A DNA stretch of 64,000 nucleotides from Pseudomonas abieticivorans (GTDB taxonomy: Bacteria > Pseudomonadota > Gammaproteobacteria > Pseudomonadales > Pseudomonadaceae), in assembly GCF_023509015.1 (NCBI RefSeq), contig NZ_CP094975.1, positions 1,371,501 to 1,435,500 of the forward strand. The letters are read 5' to 3'. The notes beneath the pieces are model-generated. The model saw nothing but the letters and a program-made list of their open reading frames with translations. It was not told the origin of the DNA and did no database searches. Numbering within the stretch: the first letter of the stretch is position 1; each line of letters starts with the position of its first letter. Position numbers and translations under genes: made by a program. Below, piece by piece: positions 9,670-19,517 of this stretch.

Positions 9670-10515
9670 CTACCCCTTGACCGCGCCGGCAGTGAGCCCA
9701 CGCAGGAAATACTTGCCGGCCATGATGTACACCAGCAGTGTTGGAAGGCCGGCGATCATCGCGGCAGCCATGTCTACGTTGTATTCCTTGGCGCCGGTGC
9801 TGGTGTTGACCAGGTTGTTCAGCGCCACCGTGATCGGCTGGGCATCGCCGCTGGCGAACACCACGCCGAACAGGAAGTCGTTCCAGATCTGGGTGAACTG
9901 CCAGATCAGGCAGACCATGATGATCGGGATCGACATCGGCAACAGGATCTTGTTGAAGATGGTGAAGAAGCCCGCGCCGTCGAGCCGCGCAGCCTTGACC
10001 AACGCATCCGGCACGCTCACGTAGTAGTTGCGGAAAAACAGCGTGGTGAAGGCCAGGCCGTACACCACGTGCACCAGCACCAACCCTTGGGTGGTGTTGG
10101 CCAGGCCGAACTGGCCCAGGGTGAAGGACGCCGGCAACAGCACGGTCTGGAACGGCAGGAAGCAGCCGAACAGCAGCAGGCCGAAGAACAGTTGCGAGCC
10201 GCGAAAGCGCCACATCGACAGCACGTAGCCGTTCATGGCACCGATGAAGGTGGAGATCAACACGGCGGGCACGGTGATTTTCACCGAGTTCCAGAAGAAC
10301 CCGCCCACGTCGTCCCAGGCCTTGACCCAGCCGATGCCGGTGATCACGTCGGGCCAACTCAGCAGGTTGCCGGTGCGGATGTCGTCGGGGGTCTTGAAGC
10401 TGGTGAGCAGCATCACCACCAACGGGATCAGGTACACCGCGGCCGCCAGGATCAGGGTGGCGTAGATCGCCACGCGGCTGAAGGTGAGCGACGATTTGCG
10501 GTAGGCACTAGTCAT
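9670..10515 (-). CDS. gtsC: Sugar ABC transporter permease, MalG type
   Basis: The 281-residue inner-membrane permease has about six transmembrane helices. Near residues 185-205 it carries the conserved EAA-like loop of binding-protein-dependent permeases (VPDALVKAARLDGAGFFTIF), which docks onto GtsD. Its start overlaps the end of gtsB by 8 bases, and gtsD begins 3 bases after its stop. With GtsB it forms the translocation pore for periplasmic glucose. Confidence 0.94.
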   Translation of the reverse strand: MTSAYRKSSLTFSRVAIYATLILAAAVYLIPLVVMLLTSFKTPDDIRTGNLLSWPDVITGIGWVKAWDDVGGFFWNSVKITVPAVLISTFIGAMNGYVLSMWRFRGSQLFFGLLLFGCFLPFQTVLLPASFTLGQFGLANTTQGLVLVHVVYGLAFTTLFFRNYYVSVPDALVKAARLDGAGFFTIFNKILLPMSIPIIMVCLIWQFTQIWNDFLFGVVFASGDAQPITVALNNLVNTSTGAKEYNVDMAAAMIAGLPTLLVYIMAGKYFLRGLTAGAVKG

Positions 10516-11416
10516 TGCGCTTGCTCCTCAGCTCCGAGTACAGGTACGGCACCAGGATGGCCAGGATCGCGCCCAGCATCAGCATGGCGCTGGCCGACCC
10601 CACGCCCATCTGGCCGCGGCTGAAGGTAAAGGAATACATGAACATGGCAGGCAAGTCCGAGGAGTAGCCCGGGCCGCCGGCGGTCATGGCTGCCACCAGG
10701 TCGAAGCTCTTGATGGCGATGTGCGCCAGGATCATGAACGCACTGAAAAACACCGGGCGCAGGCTCGGCAGCACGATCTTCAGGTAGATGGCCGGTAGGC
10801 TCGCGCCATCGACTTGGGCGGCGCGGATGATCGACTGGTCAACGCCCCGAAGGCCAGCCAGGAACAGCGCCATGACAAAACCGGAGGCCTGCCACACGGC
10901 GGCGATCACCAGGCAGTACACCACGCGGTCCTGATCGATCAGCCAGTCCAGGCGAAAGCCTTCCCAGCCCCAGTCGCGCAGCATCTTGTCCAGGCCCAGG
11001 CCTGGGTTGAGCAGCCATTTCCAGGCGGTACCGGTGACGATCATCGACAGTGCCATCGGGTACAGGTAGATGGTGCGCAGAAAGCCTTCGCGGCGGATGC
11101 GCTGGTCCAGCAGCACGGCCAAAAACACCCCCAGCACCAGGCTGATGCCGATGAACATACCGCCGAACAGCGCCAGGTTCTTGCTCGCCACCCACCAGCG
11201 GTCGTTGTCCATCAAGCGGGCGTACTGCTCCAGGCCGACCCACTTGTAGCTCGGCATGAAGCTGGAATTGGTGAACGAAAGAATGAACGTCCAGAAGATA
11301 TAACCATAAAAACCGACCAGCACGATCAGCATGCTTGGCGCCAGCACCAACTTGGGAAGCCAGCGTTGCAGCGCATCGAACGGCGAGGCCTTGCTGAACA
11401 CAGCCACAGAGCTCAT
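10508..11416 (-). CDS. gtsB: Sugar ABC transporter permease, MalF type
   Basis: The 302-residue permease pairs with GtsC. It has six or so transmembrane helices and the EAA-like loop DQSIIRAAQVDGASLPAIYL near residue 215. I take MSSVAVFSK as the start because it matches the usual pseudomonad start. An ATG nine bases upstream (MFPMSS) is also possible, and neither has a strong ribosome-binding site. It lies 96 bases after gtsA and overlaps gtsC. Confidence 0.93.
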   Translation of the reverse strand: MSSVAVFSKASPFDALQRWLPKLVLAPSMLIVLVGFYGYIFWTFILSFTNSSFMPSYKWVGLEQYARLMDNDRWWVASKNLALFGGMFIGISLVLGVFLAVLLDQRIRREGFLRTIYLYPMALSMIVTGTAWKWLLNPGLGLDKMLRDWGWEGFRLDWLIDQDRVVYCLVIAAVWQASGFVMALFLAGLRGVDQSIIRAAQVDGASLPAIYLKIVLPSLRPVFFSAFMILAHIAIKSFDLVAAMTAGGPGYSSDLPAMFMYSFTFSRGQMGVGSASAMLMLGAILAILVPYLYSELRSKRND

Positions 11417-11512
11417 CGGGAACATCCAGAATGAAAAAGTGAATCGGCACCCATCGCCTGCACCGGAGGACGGGGATCACCCCGGCGCAGGCTTTGGAAA
11501 GCGGGTCGAACC

Positions 11513-12793
11513 TTACTTGGCAGCCTTGATCGACGAGTACATCTGCTTGGCGGCCTTGGCCGGGTCAGCGTTCTTGTCGCTCATGAAGTTGGTCACCACG
11601 TCGAAGATCGCGCCCTGCACGGCCAGCGAGGTAGCCATGTTGTGCGCCATGCTCGGCTCCAGCTTGCCGGCCTTGTCGGCGGCGGCGAAGTCTTTGGCCG
11701 AGGCCTGGCCACAGCTGTCGAACTTGGTCATGTCCAGGTCGTTGCGAACCGGGATGGAGCCTTTGTTCTGGTTGAAGACGTACTGGAATTCCGGCTCCAG
11801 TGCGACCTTGGCCAGGTCGTCACGTGCAGCATTGTTGCCGGGGGTATCGTTCTTCTTGGCCAGCTTGAACATCGCCAGGGAGTCGATGTTGTAGGTGTAG
11901 CTGCCTTGGGTGCCAGGGAACGGCACGCACTCGTAGTCGGTACCGGCTTTCTTGCCGGCCGCGCTCCACTCGCTCTTGGCCCAGTCGCCCATGATCTGCA
12001 TGCCGGCCTTGCCGTCAATGACCTTGGCCGCTTCCAGGTTCCAGTCCTGGCCGGTGCCGTTGGGGTCCATGTAGCCTTGCAGTTTTTTCAGCGCGGTGAA
12101 GACCTGGGTCATCTGCTCGCCGGTGAGGGTTTTCTCATCCAGGTCGATGAAGGCTTTCTTGTAGCCGTCGGCACCCATGATGCTCAGCACCATGTCTTCG
12201 AACACGGTGCTGTCCTGCCATGGCTGGCCACCGTGGGCGATCGGGATCAGGCCGGCGGCCTTGAGCTTGTCACCGGCGGCATAGAGTTCTTCGAGGGTGG
12301 TCGGGGCCTTGGCGATGCCAGCTTTCTTGAACGCTTCGGGGTTGATCCACAGCCAGTTGACGCGGTGGATGTTCACCGGCACGGCCACGTAGTGGCCTTC
12401 GAACTTCATGGTGTCGGAAACGGTCTTGGACAGCAGCTTGTCCCAGTTGTTGGCCTTGGCCACGTCGTCGACGTTGGTCAGCAGGCCCAAGGCGCCCCAC
12501 TCTTGAAGGTCCGGGCCTTTGATCTGCGCGGCAGAAGGCGGGTTGCCAGACACGGCGCGGGTTTTCAGCACGGTCATGGCGGCGGCGCCACCACCCCCGG
12601 CAACGGCACTGTCCTGCCAGGTGTAGCCGTCCTTTTCGACCAGCTGTTTCAGTACACCCACAGCCTTGGCTTCACCACCGGAGGTCCACCAGTGCACGAC
12701 CTCGACATTACCTTTGCTGTCAGCAGCATGGGCAACGAGGGGGAACAGAGTGGCAAGGGAAATGACAGCGGCGAGGCGATTGATCGCATTCAT
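11513..12793 (-). CDS. gtsA: Periplasmic sugar-binding protein of the ABC importer
   Basis: The 426-residue precursor begins [23 protein letters not shown], a classical signal peptide, followed by an extracellular solute-binding family 1 fold ([16 protein letters not shown], then DWAKSEW and other conserved stretches). It captures glucose, and probably mannose, for GtsBC-D. The ATG is chosen because the signal peptide starts there and AAAAGGT precedes it. An AACAACAA motif touches the ribosome-binding site. Its leader is a near-copy of the leader of the AGE epimerase gene upstream. Confidence 0.95.
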   Translation of the reverse strand: MNAINRLAAVISLATLFPLVAHAADSKGNVEVVHWWTSGGEAKAVGVLKQLVEKDGYTWQDSAVAGGGGAAAMTVLKTRAVSGNPPSAAQIKGPDLQEWGALGLLTNVDDVAKANNWDKLLSKTVSDTMKFEGHYVAVPVNIHRVNWLWINPEAFKKAGIAKAPTTLEELYAAGDKLKAAGLIPIAHGGQPWQDSTVFEDMVLSIMGADGYKKAFIDLDEKTLTGEQMTQVFTALKKLQGYMDPNGTGQDWNLEAAKVIDGKAGMQIMGDWAKSEWSAAGKKAGTDYECVPFPGTQGSYTYNIDSLAMFKLAKKNDTPGNNAARDDLAKVALEPEFQYVFNQNKGSIPVRNDLDMTKFDSCGQASAKDFAAADKAGKLEPSMAHNMATSLAVQGAIFDVVTNFMSDKNADPAKAAKQMYSSIKAAK

Positions 12794-12807
12794 CGGAGTA
12801 CCTTTTC

Positions 12808-12815
12808 TTGTTGTT
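12808..12815 (-). promoter_or_regulatory. Candidate Crc/Hfq CA motif before gtsA
   Basis: The minus strand reads AACAACAA directly upstream of the gtsA ribosome-binding site. It is a strict match to AAYAAYAA, the Hfq/Crc target motif that blocks translation during catabolite repression. Confidence 0.55.
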
Positions 12816-12895
12816 ATGCATGCAAGTCTGGTGCTTGCGCTGCACAGGAGTTTAAACAGGGTGATCCAACTTGCAGGTAACGAAGCGACGGGCAA

Positions 12896-12915
12896 ATGTC
12901 ACCAACCCGTGACAT
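12896..12915. promoter_or_regulatory. Palindromic operator candidate upstream of gtsA
   Basis: ATGTCAC-N6-GTGACAT is a perfect 7+7 palindrome whose near edge is 103 bases from the gtsA ATG. Nearby CTTCGTTACCTGCA (minus strand) and the AACAAGAAAAGGT leader are shared with the AGE epimerase promoter at identical spacing. The response regulator encoded nearby (GltR type) is the obvious candidate binder, but that is inference. Confidence 0.5.
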
Positions 12916-12921
12916 TGCCGC

Positions 12922-14163
12922 TCAGGCTTGTGCCAGAGCGGTTGCAAGGCTAGGCGCAAGTGGTAGGCAGGGTAGCAAAACGGCTTGCAGGGCGTGGTAA
13001 AGGTCGGCTTTGCCAGACCACACCAGGCTGCTGGGGCGGTTTTTTTCATCCAGCTCATGGTGCCAACTGCCCTGCTCGCGATCGATCAGAAAAGTCTCGC
13101 TGAAGTCCCAGAATTGTCGGTACCAGGCTTCATACTGGGGTTGGCCGGTTCGCTTGAGCAGCGACGCCGCCGCCGCACTGGCTTCGCAATGCACCCAGTG
13201 CATGCGTTGGCGTACTACCGGGTGGTTGTCCCAGTCCAGGGTGTAGACCACGCCCGGCGCGCCATCCACGCTCCAGCCATGGCGGCAGGCACTGTCGAAC
13301 AATTTGGCCGCGTCGCCCACCAGCCACTGCGGCACCAGCAGGGCCGCCTGATTGCGCGACGCCTCGAGGTGCAGCAACAGCCGCGCCCATTCAAAGCCGT
13401 GGCCGGGCGTGGTGCCATAGGGGCGAAAGCCGTCGCCTGGGTTGTCGTGGTTGTACTCGAGCTGCGGCTGCCAGTGGCGATCGAAATGTTCGATCACCAT
13501 AAAGTCGTTGCCAGCGGCATGGGTATGGATGACTCGCTCGACGATGCTCAATGCCCGGTCCAGCCAACGGCGCTTGCCCGTCACGTCGGCCAGCGCCAGG
13601 AAGGCCTCCACCGAGTGCATGTTGCTGTTGGCGCCGCGGTAGGCCTCTTCGTAGCTCCAGTCGCGGCGGAAGGACTCGCGCATGGCGCCCTCCTCTTCGC
13701 ACCAGAACTGTTGCTCGATGACCTTGATCGCTTCCTCCAGCAACGCCTTGGCGCCGGGGCGGTCGGCCACCACGGCGGAGCTTGCGGCCAGGGCGACGAA
13801 GGCATGCAGGTAGGCGGCCTTGCCGGTGTTGCCGTCCTGATGGTACGCGGCGGCAAACCAGCCGCCATGCTTGGCATCGCGCAACGGCCCGAGCAGCGAC
13901 TTGACCCCATGGTCCACTAGCGCGGCGCAACCGGGCACGCCCATGACATGGGCCATGGCGAAGCTGTGGGTCATGCGCGCGGTGTTCATGGTTTCGGCGT
14001 AGGCACCCACCTTGAGCACCCCGCGATCATCAAGGTTGCCAAAGCCATCGACGAGCTTGGCCGCCTTGGCAAACTGCAACAGGCGTTGGCCTTCGGCCGT
14101 GAGCCAGGCGCGGTGAGCGGGCGCGTTCAGCCAACTGGCGAACGGCAGATCGAACGTTTCCAT
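12922..14163 (-). CDS. AGE family epimerase/isomerase (mannose isomerase-like)
   Basis: The 413-residue protein has the (alpha/alpha)6-barrel sequence pattern of N-acylglucosamine 2-epimerase relatives. It includes RMTHSFAMAHV, GGWFAAAYHQDG, ANSNMHSVEAFLAL, PGHGFEWARLLLHL and HWVHCEASAAA, with conserved His residues expected in the active site. The family includes mannose-fructose isomerases. Its place at the head of the glucose/mannose importer operon makes free-sugar isomerisation (for example mannose to fructose) plausible, but the substrate is unproven. The start METFDL has AAAAGGTCCTCC before it. gtsA follows after 128 bases with its own operator copy. Confidence 0.85.
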   Translation of the reverse strand: METFDLPFASWLNAPAHRAWLTAEGQRLLQFAKAAKLVDGFGNLDDRGVLKVGAYAETMNTARMTHSFAMAHVMGVPGCAALVDHGVKSLLGPLRDAKHGGWFAAAYHQDGNTGKAAYLHAFVALAASSAVVADRPGAKALLEEAIKVIEQQFWCEEEGAMRESFRRDWSYEEAYRGANSNMHSVEAFLALADVTGKRRWLDRALSIVERVIHTHAAGNDFMVIEHFDRHWQPQLEYNHDNPGDGFRPYGTTPGHGFEWARLLLHLEASRNQAALLVPQWLVGDAAKLFDSACRHGWSVDGAPGVVYTLDWDNHPVVRQRMHWVHCEASAAAASLLKRTGQPQYEAWYRQFWDFSETFLIDREQGSWHHELDEKNRPSSLVWSGKADLYHALQAVLLPCLPLAPSLATALAQA

Positions 14164-14176
14164 GGAGGACCTTTTC

Positions 14177-14184
14177 TTGTTATT
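14177..14184 (-). promoter_or_regulatory. Candidate Crc/Hfq CA motif before the AGE epimerase gene
   Basis: The minus strand reads AATAACAA just before AAGAAAAGG. It is a match to AAnAAnAA at the same place relative to the start codon as in gtsA. Confidence 0.45.
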
Positions 14185-14265
14185 TGACCCCGCCAGGCAG
14201 AGAGCCTGGAATGCGCTGAGTCTAAACAAGGGTGGGGATCGTGCAGGTAACGAAGGTGCAGGGTA

Positions 14266-14285
14266 ATGTCACCAGCCTGTGACAT
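14266..14285. promoter_or_regulatory. Palindromic operator candidate upstream of the AGE epimerase gene
   Basis: The second ATGTCAC-N6-GTGACAT palindrome, again exactly 103 bases from the start codon, is preceded on the plus strand by GCAGGTAACGAAG with the same 23-base offset as in the gtsA copy. The two leaders look like a duplication. Confidence 0.5.
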
Positions 14286-14297
14286 AAGCAGATATCG

Positions 14298-14380
14298 TGT
14301 AGGAGCGGATTCATCCGCGAAAAGGCCGCCGCAGTTTTTCTGCAAGATCACCTGTGCGTTCTTCGCGGATAAATCCTACA
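14298..14380. repeat. Inverted REP pair (REPIN-like)
   Basis: TGTAGGAGCGGATTCATCCG at the left end is answered by TTCGCGGATAAATCCTACA at the right end. It lies between gltS and the AGE epimerase gene, next to the operator palindrome. Confidence 0.8.
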
Positions 14381-14396
14381 GCGGGCGTGCATTCAT

Positions 14397-15848
14397 TCAG
14401 GTGCGGGGCAGGTAGAGCGTGACGCGCAGGCCCCCTTCTCGCAGGTTTTGCAGGCTCACCTCGCCGCCATGGCTATGGGCAATGTTGCGGGCGATGCCCA
14501 GCCCCAGGCCATACCCCTGCTGCTGCCCGGCCAGGCGAAAGTGCGGTTCGAATACTTGCTCCAAACGCTGCTGTGGCACGCCCGGCCCTTCGTCGTCCAC
14601 GTGCAGCACAAAGGCGTCGCCGTCATCTTCGACGAACAGGTGCGCACGCTGGCCGTATTTCAAGGCATTGTCGATCAGGTTGCCCATGCAGCGCTTCAAG
14701 GCCAGCGGCTTGCCCGAGTAGCTGAAGTGCGCCGCGCCCTCCAGGGTCACGCGGCCGTTGCCACCGGGCGCCAAAAACGGCTCTACCAGGCAATCGAGCA
14801 CCTGGTTGAGGTCGACCTTCTCGATGTTCTCGTGGATGTCCGTGTCTTTCACACATTGCAGCGCACCCTTGACCAGCAGTTCCAACTCGTCCAGGTCGCG
14901 GCCGAACTTGGCTTCCAACGCTTCATCCTCCAGCAGTTCCACGCGCAGGCGCAGGCGGGTGATGGGCGTGCGCAGGTCGTGGGAAATGGCGCTGAACAAC
15001 TGGCTGCGCTCGGTGAGGTATCGGCTGATGCGTTCGCGCATGGCATTGAACGCCCGGCCCACGTCTTCCACCTCGCTGCCACCGCCCTCAAGCTTGGCCT
15101 CGTCCACCTGGGTGGCCCCCAGGGACATGTCTCGCGCGGCGCGGGCCAGGCGTTTGAGCGGGCGGCTTTGCCAGTGCACCAACAGGCCGATGAACAGCAG
15201 CAGGAACGAGCTGGTGAGCACGATGAACCACACCTGCTGCGACGGCAGGCCCTCTTCCTCGAGGCTGGTGTAGGGCTCGGGCAGCAAGGAGGCGATGTAC
15301 AGCCACTCGCCTTCGGCCAGGCGGATTTGCGTGACCAGCACCGGCGGGTTGACCGGCTCCAGGGTCAGCGCGTAGTGGGCCCAGGAACGCGGCAACTCAC
15401 TCAGGCTCAGGCCGCTGTTGAAGATGCGCAGGTCATCGGGGCTGACAAACTGCACCGAGATATTCACCTGGTCGCCCAATTGCCCGTGCAGCACTTCATC
15501 CACCGCTTCCAGCACCGCGGTCTTGCGTGGGGTGGGCGGTAGCACGCGCATGTCCAGCGGCTTGTCATTGAGCGACACCACGAACCGCGTGCCGCCCATG
15601 CTGCGCAACTGGTCGAGCACCAGTGGCCGATACGCCAGGGGCAACGAACGGAAATAACTGACGCTGGCCGACATCGAATGGGCCAGGCTGCGCGCGGCCG
15701 TGACCAGGCCCTCAAGCTGGGTGGCACGCAGTTGCGACAGCCAGATGGCGCTGGCCAGGCTTTGCGCCAGCAGCACCACCAACAGGGTCAGCAGCAGCAT
15801 GCGCCCCAACAGCGAGCGCGGCAGCGGCAGGCGCTTAAGCAGAGACAA
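14397..15848 (-). CDS. gltS: Sensor histidine kinase of the glucose-transport two-component system
   Basis: The membrane kinase has two transmembrane helices flanking a periplasmic sensor of roughly 170 residues. A HAMP-like linker follows, then an HisKA domain with SHDLRTPITRLRLR holding the phospho-accepting His, and a HATPase domain with NLIDNALKYG, DEGPGVP and GYGLGLGIA. By position and resemblance it is the GltS/GtrS partner of GltR. The start is uncertain: TTG at 15848 (14-base overlap with gltR) fits the conserved N-terminus, and GTG at 15872 is also possible. It is the last gene of edd-glk-gltR-gltS. Confidence 0.88.
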   Translation of the reverse strand: MSLLKRLPLPRSLLGRMLLLTLLVVLLAQSLASAIWLSQLRATQLEGLVTAARSLAHSMSASVSYFRSLPLAYRPLVLDQLRSMGGTRFVVSLNDKPLDMRVLPPTPRKTAVLEAVDEVLHGQLGDQVNISVQFVSPDDLRIFNSGLSLSELPRSWAHYALTLEPVNPPVLVTQIRLAEGEWLYIASLLPEPYTSLEEEGLPSQQVWFIVLTSSFLLLFIGLLVHWQSRPLKRLARAARDMSLGATQVDEAKLEGGGSEVEDVGRAFNAMRERISRYLTERSQLFSAISHDLRTPITRLRLRVELLEDEALEAKFGRDLDELELLVKGALQCVKDTDIHENIEKVDLNQVLDCLVEPFLAPGGNGRVTLEGAAHFSYSGKPLALKRCMGNLIDNALKYGQRAHLFVEDDGDAFVLHVDDEGPGVPQQRLEQVFEPHFRLAGQQQGYGLGLGIARNIAHSHGGEVSLQNLREGGLRVTLYLPRT

Positions 15849-16554
15849 CGTTGGCCGCCAGCAGGTAGCCACTGCCGCGCACGGTGCGGATCAGCCGGGG
15901 CGGTTTTTCGGTGTCGCGCAGGCGTTGGCGCAAGCGCGACACGGCCATGTCGACAATGCGGTCCAGAGGCATCAGGTCACGGCCACGGGTGGCGTTGCCG
16001 ATGGTGTCGCGGTCCAGGATCTGCTGCGGGTTATCGAGAAACAGCTTGAGCAGGGCAAAGTCGGCACCAGACAGGAACACCTCCTCGCCATCGGTGTGAA
16101 ACAGCCGATGGCTGACCGTGTCCAGGCGCCACTCCTCAAAGGCCAACACTTCACCGCCACGCTCCTGGCCAAACTGCGCCCGGCGCAGCAGTGCCTTGAT
16201 CCGTGCCTGCAGTTCGCGCGGGCTGAAGGGTTTGCCCAGATAGTCGTCGGCGCCCAACTCCAGGCCAATCACCCGGTCGGCTTCATCGGAGCTGGCGGTG
16301 AGCATGATGATCGGCACCTGGGCCTGGCGCGGGTGCTGGCGCACCCAGCGGCACAGGCTGAAACCGTCTTCGTCGGGCAGCATGACGTCGAGGATCACCA
16401 GGTCCGCTGGCTCCTCGTTCAGGGCTTGGCGAAAGCCCTGGCCGTCGCCGGTGGTGCGGACCGCGAAGCCCGCACGGCTGAGATAGGTGTGCAACAGTTC
16501 GCGAATTTCCTGGTCGTCGTCGACCAGCAGAATCGATTTGCCGGCAGTGCTCAC
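15835..16554 (-). CDS. gltR: OmpR-family response regulator of glucose transport
   Basis: The 239-residue regulator has an N-terminal receiver (acidic pocket VDDDQE, phospho-acceptor Asp56 in LVILDVMLP, Lys in LGKPFSPREL) and a C-terminal winged helix (about 135-235, ending VRTVRGSGYLL). In pseudomonads GltR controls the gts-oprB glucose uptake operon. It sits 65 bases after glk and overlaps the sensor kinase gene. The duplicated palindromes upstream of the AGE gene and gtsA are candidate binding sites. Confidence 0.92.
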   Translation of the reverse strand: MSTAGKSILLVDDDQEIRELLHTYLSRAGFAVRTTGDGQGFRQALNEEPADLVILDVMLPDEDGFSLCRWVRQHPRQAQVPIIMLTASSDEADRVIGLELGADDYLGKPFSPRELQARIKALLRRAQFGQERGGEVLAFEEWRLDTVSHRLFHTDGEEVFLSGADFALLKLFLDNPQQILDRDTIGNATRGRDLMPLDRIVDMAVSRLRQRLRDTEKPPRLIRTVRGSGYLLAANVVSA

Positions 16555-16619
16555 GTGCTGCGTCCTTGTCTCTGGTACCGGGTCGAGGCGCCCGATTACT
16601 TCAAACGCAGATTAAACGC

Positions 16620-17573
16620 TCAGGCGTGGGCTTGCTGCAAGGCCACACCGGCACCAATCAGCCCCGAGAACTCGGCAGTCACGATCCACACGGGGATGCC
16701 CTTGAAGTAATCGCTCATGCAGCCCTTGTCAGCAAAGCTTTCGGTAAAGCCGCTGGCCAGGAACAGATCAAGGAAACGCGGGATCACCCCACCCACGATA
16801 AACACCCCGCCACGCCCGCCCACCGTCAGCACGTTATTGCCGGCCACGCGGCCGAGAAAACGGCAGAACTGGTCGATCACACCCATCGCGACCGGATCGC
16901 CGGCCAGGGCTGCCGAGGTAATGGCGGCCGGGGTTACCAACGTCGCCTCGTGGCCGTCCACCGCGCATACGGCTTGGTACAGGCGCAACAGGCCGCCGCC
17001 GCTGAGGATGGTTTCGGCGCTCACGTGGCCAATCTCGTTCTGGATCTGCTGGCGCAGTTGCGCCTCGCGGGCGGTGCCCACCGGCAGGTCGACATGGCCA
17101 CCCTCGCCGGGCAAGGCCATGAAATGCTCGCCATTGCGTATTAGCGTGCCCACCCCCAGGCCAGTGCCCGGGCCAATGACCACGGCCGGGCGCAGCGGGT
17201 CGGCGATGCCCTGGCAAACCACCTGGGTTTCGCCGTCTTCCAGGCGCGTCATGCCAAGGGCCATGGCGGTGAAATCATTGACCAGTTGCAGGTGCTCGAC
17301 CTGCAACGTGTCGCAAAAGGCCTTGCGGCTCAGGCGCCAGTGGCTGTTGGTGAAACGGAATTCGTCGCCACTGACCGGGCCCGCCACGGCCAGGCACACG
17401 GCGCCGATGGACCCGGGCGCCAGGCCCAGGTCCTTCAGGTAAACGCCAATGGCCTGCTCGGGGCTGGTGTAGTCCGCCGTCGGAAATACCCGCACCGAGT
17501 GCAGGTTGTTGTCTTCCCACAACGCAAAGCGTGCGTTGGTACCGCCAATGTCACCGACGAGCGCCAGTTTCAT
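16620..17573 (-). CDS. glk: Glucokinase
   Basis: The enzyme phosphorylates cytoplasmic glucose with ATP to glucose 6-phosphate, feeding Zwf. The 317-residue protein is of the E. coli Glk type (ROK-unrelated). It has the phosphate-binding [12 protein letters not shown] at the N-terminus, NDFTAMALG with the catalytic Asp, and GPGTGLGVG. The start ATG overlaps the edd stop as ATGA, so translation is likely coupled to edd. Confidence 0.95.
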   Translation of the reverse strand: MKLALVGDIGGTNARFALWEDNNLHSVRVFPTADYTSPEQAIGVYLKDLGLAPGSIGAVCLAVAGPVSGDEFRFTNSHWRLSRKAFCDTLQVEHLQLVNDFTAMALGMTRLEDGETQVVCQGIADPLRPAVVIGPGTGLGVGTLIRNGEHFMALPGEGGHVDLPVGTAREAQLRQQIQNEIGHVSAETILSGGGLLRLYQAVCAVDGHEATLVTPAAITSAALAGDPVAMGVIDQFCRFLGRVAGNNVLTVGGRGGVFIVGGVIPRFLDLFLASGFTESFADKGCMSDYFKGIPVWIVTAEFSGLIGAGVALQQAHA

Positions 17574-19396
17574 TTAAGCCCCTCCAGGCCCGAAGTGAAG
17601 GCGCTGGCGCCTTGCTCTGCGGAGCTGAACGCCATGCGCATGAAACCAAACAGTTCGCGCCCGCAGCCCACGCCGTTGTCCAGCAGGCCAATGGCGTTTT
17701 CCCGGGCCGCAAGCTCGGCAGGCTCCACCAGCACCGCCAGGGTGCCTTGCACGCCGTCGACACGGATGATGTCGCCGTCGCGAACCTTGGCCAGCGGGCC
17801 GCCATCGAAGGCTTCCGGGCAAACGTGAATGGCAGCAGGGATCTTACCCGAAGCACCGGACATCCGGCCATCGGTGACCAGCGCCACCTTGAAGCCACGA
17901 TCTTGCAGCACGCCCAGGAACGGGGTCATCTTGTGCAGCTCGGGCATGCCGTTGGAGCGCGGGCCCTGGAAGCGCATCACCGCGATAAAATCACGTTCCA
18001 GCTCGCCGGCCTTGAAGGCGTCGGCCAGGTCTTGCTGGTCGTTGAATACCCGTGCTGGCGCTTCGACCACTTGGTGCTCGGGGGCTACGGCCGAGACTTT
18101 CATCACGCCACGGCCCAGGTTGCCTTCCATCACCCGCAGGCCGCCCTCTGCCGAAAACGCGCGCGCCACCGGGCGCAGGATGTTTTCGTCCAGGCTCTCG
18201 ATCGGGCCTTCGCGCCAGACCAGCTTGCCGTCGTCCAGGAACGGTTCCTGGGTGTAGCGGCTCAGGCCACGACCGGCCACGGTGTTGACGTCGTCGTGCA
18301 GCAGGCCGGCTTCCAGCAGTTCGCGGATCAGGAATGACATGCCGCCCGCTGCCTGGAAGTGGTTGATGTCGGCCTTGCCGTTCGGGTACACGTGGGACAG
18401 GGTCGGCACCACCTCGGAGAGGTCGGCCATGTCCTGCCAGGTGAGGATGATGCCCGCGGCCATGGCGATGGCCGGCATGTGCAGGGTGTGGTTGGTGGAG
18501 CCGCCGGTGGCATGCAGGGCCACGATGGAGTTGACCAGCGATTTTTCGTCGACAATCTCGCCAATGGGCATGAAATTGCCGCTGGCCTTGGTCATGCGCG
18601 TGACCTGGTGCGCCGCTTCCACGGTCAGGGCATCGCGCAACGGGGTGTTGGGGTTGACGAACGAGGCGCCTGGCAAGTGCAGGCCCATCACTTCCATCAG
18701 CAACTGATTGGTGTTGGCGGTGCCGTAGAAGGTGCAGGTGCCCGGGCTGTGATAGGACTTCATCTCCGACTCCAGCAGCTCTTCGCGGCTGGCCTTGCCT
18801 TCGGCGTAGCGCTGGCGAACGTCGGCTTTTTCCTTGTTGGAAATACCCGATGGCATCGGCCCGCCCGGCACGAAGATGGTCGGCAGGTGGCCGAAACGCA
18901 GCGAGCCCATCATCAGGCCCGGCACGATCTTGTCGCAAATGCCCAGCATCAGCGCGGCGTCGAACATGTTGTGCGACAACGCCACGGCGGTAGACATGGC
19001 GATCACTTCGCGGCTGGCAATGCCCAGCTCCATGCCCGGCTCACCCTGGGTGACGCCGTCGCACATGGCCGGCACGCCACCGGCGAACTGGCCCACCGAA
19101 CCGATCTCGCGCAGGGCCTGCTTGAGCTGTTCGGGGTAGGTTTCGTAGGGCTGGTGCGCCGAGAGCATGTCGTTATAGGAAGAAACAATGGCCACGTTGG
19201 CGGAATTCATCATCCGCAGCGCGTTCTTATCTTCAGTACCACAGCCGGCCACGCCGTGGGCGAAGTTGGCACATTGCAGTTTCGCCCGCATCGGGCCATC
19301 GCTGGCGGCGCCGCGGATCAGTTGCAGGTAACGCTCGCGCGTTGCGCGGCTGCGGTTTACCAGACGTTCGGTGACCTCTAGGACGCGGGGATGCAT
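17570..19396 (-). CDS. edd: 6-phosphogluconate dehydratase
   Basis: This iron-sulfur dehydratase turns 6-phosphogluconate into KDPG, the committing Entner-Doudoroff step. The 608-residue length is standard. The IlvD/Edd motifs are present: [52 protein letters not shown] and [17 protein letters not shown], with Cys residues expected to hold the cluster. It leads edd-glk-gltR-gltS and diverges from gap, with HexR-like sites between them. The start has GGAGT before it. Confidence 0.97.
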   Translation of the reverse strand: MHPRVLEVTERLVNRSRATRERYLQLIRGAASDGPMRAKLQCANFAHGVAGCGTEDKNALRMMNSANVAIVSSYNDMLSAHQPYETYPEQLKQALREIGSVGQFAGGVPAMCDGVTQGEPGMELGIASREVIAMSTAVALSHNMFDAALMLGICDKIVPGLMMGSLRFGHLPTIFVPGGPMPSGISNKEKADVRQRYAEGKASREELLESEMKSYHSPGTCTFYGTANTNQLLMEVMGLHLPGASFVNPNTPLRDALTVEAAHQVTRMTKASGNFMPIGEIVDEKSLVNSIVALHATGGSTNHTLHMPAIAMAAGIILTWQDMADLSEVVPTLSHVYPNGKADINHFQAAGGMSFLIRELLEAGLLHDDVNTVAGRGLSRYTQEPFLDDGKLVWREGPIESLDENILRPVARAFSAEGGLRVMEGNLGRGVMKVSAVAPEHQVVEAPARVFNDQQDLADAFKAGELERDFIAVMRFQGPRSNGMPELHKMTPFLGVLQDRGFKVALVTDGRMSGASGKIPAAIHVCPEAFDGGPLAKVRDGDIIRVDGVQGTLAVLVEPAELAARENAIGLLDNGVGCGRELFGFMRMAFSSAEQGASAFTSGLEGLK

Positions 19397-19517
19397 GAGA
19401 CTAACTCCAGGCTATGGGGGTGACCGCTGCACCTTGTTTCCCATTATCCCATCGGCCGCCCAGGCTCGGTAGCCAGGATTGCGTTTGATCAACAGGAACA
19501 GCTGTGCCGGTCACTCG

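Noticed and set aside
8539..10623. A 694-codon plus-strand open frame opposite gtsD and gtsC
   Set aside because: The opposite strand encodes complete ABC transporter subunits. The His/Gln-rich product is typical of antisense frames.
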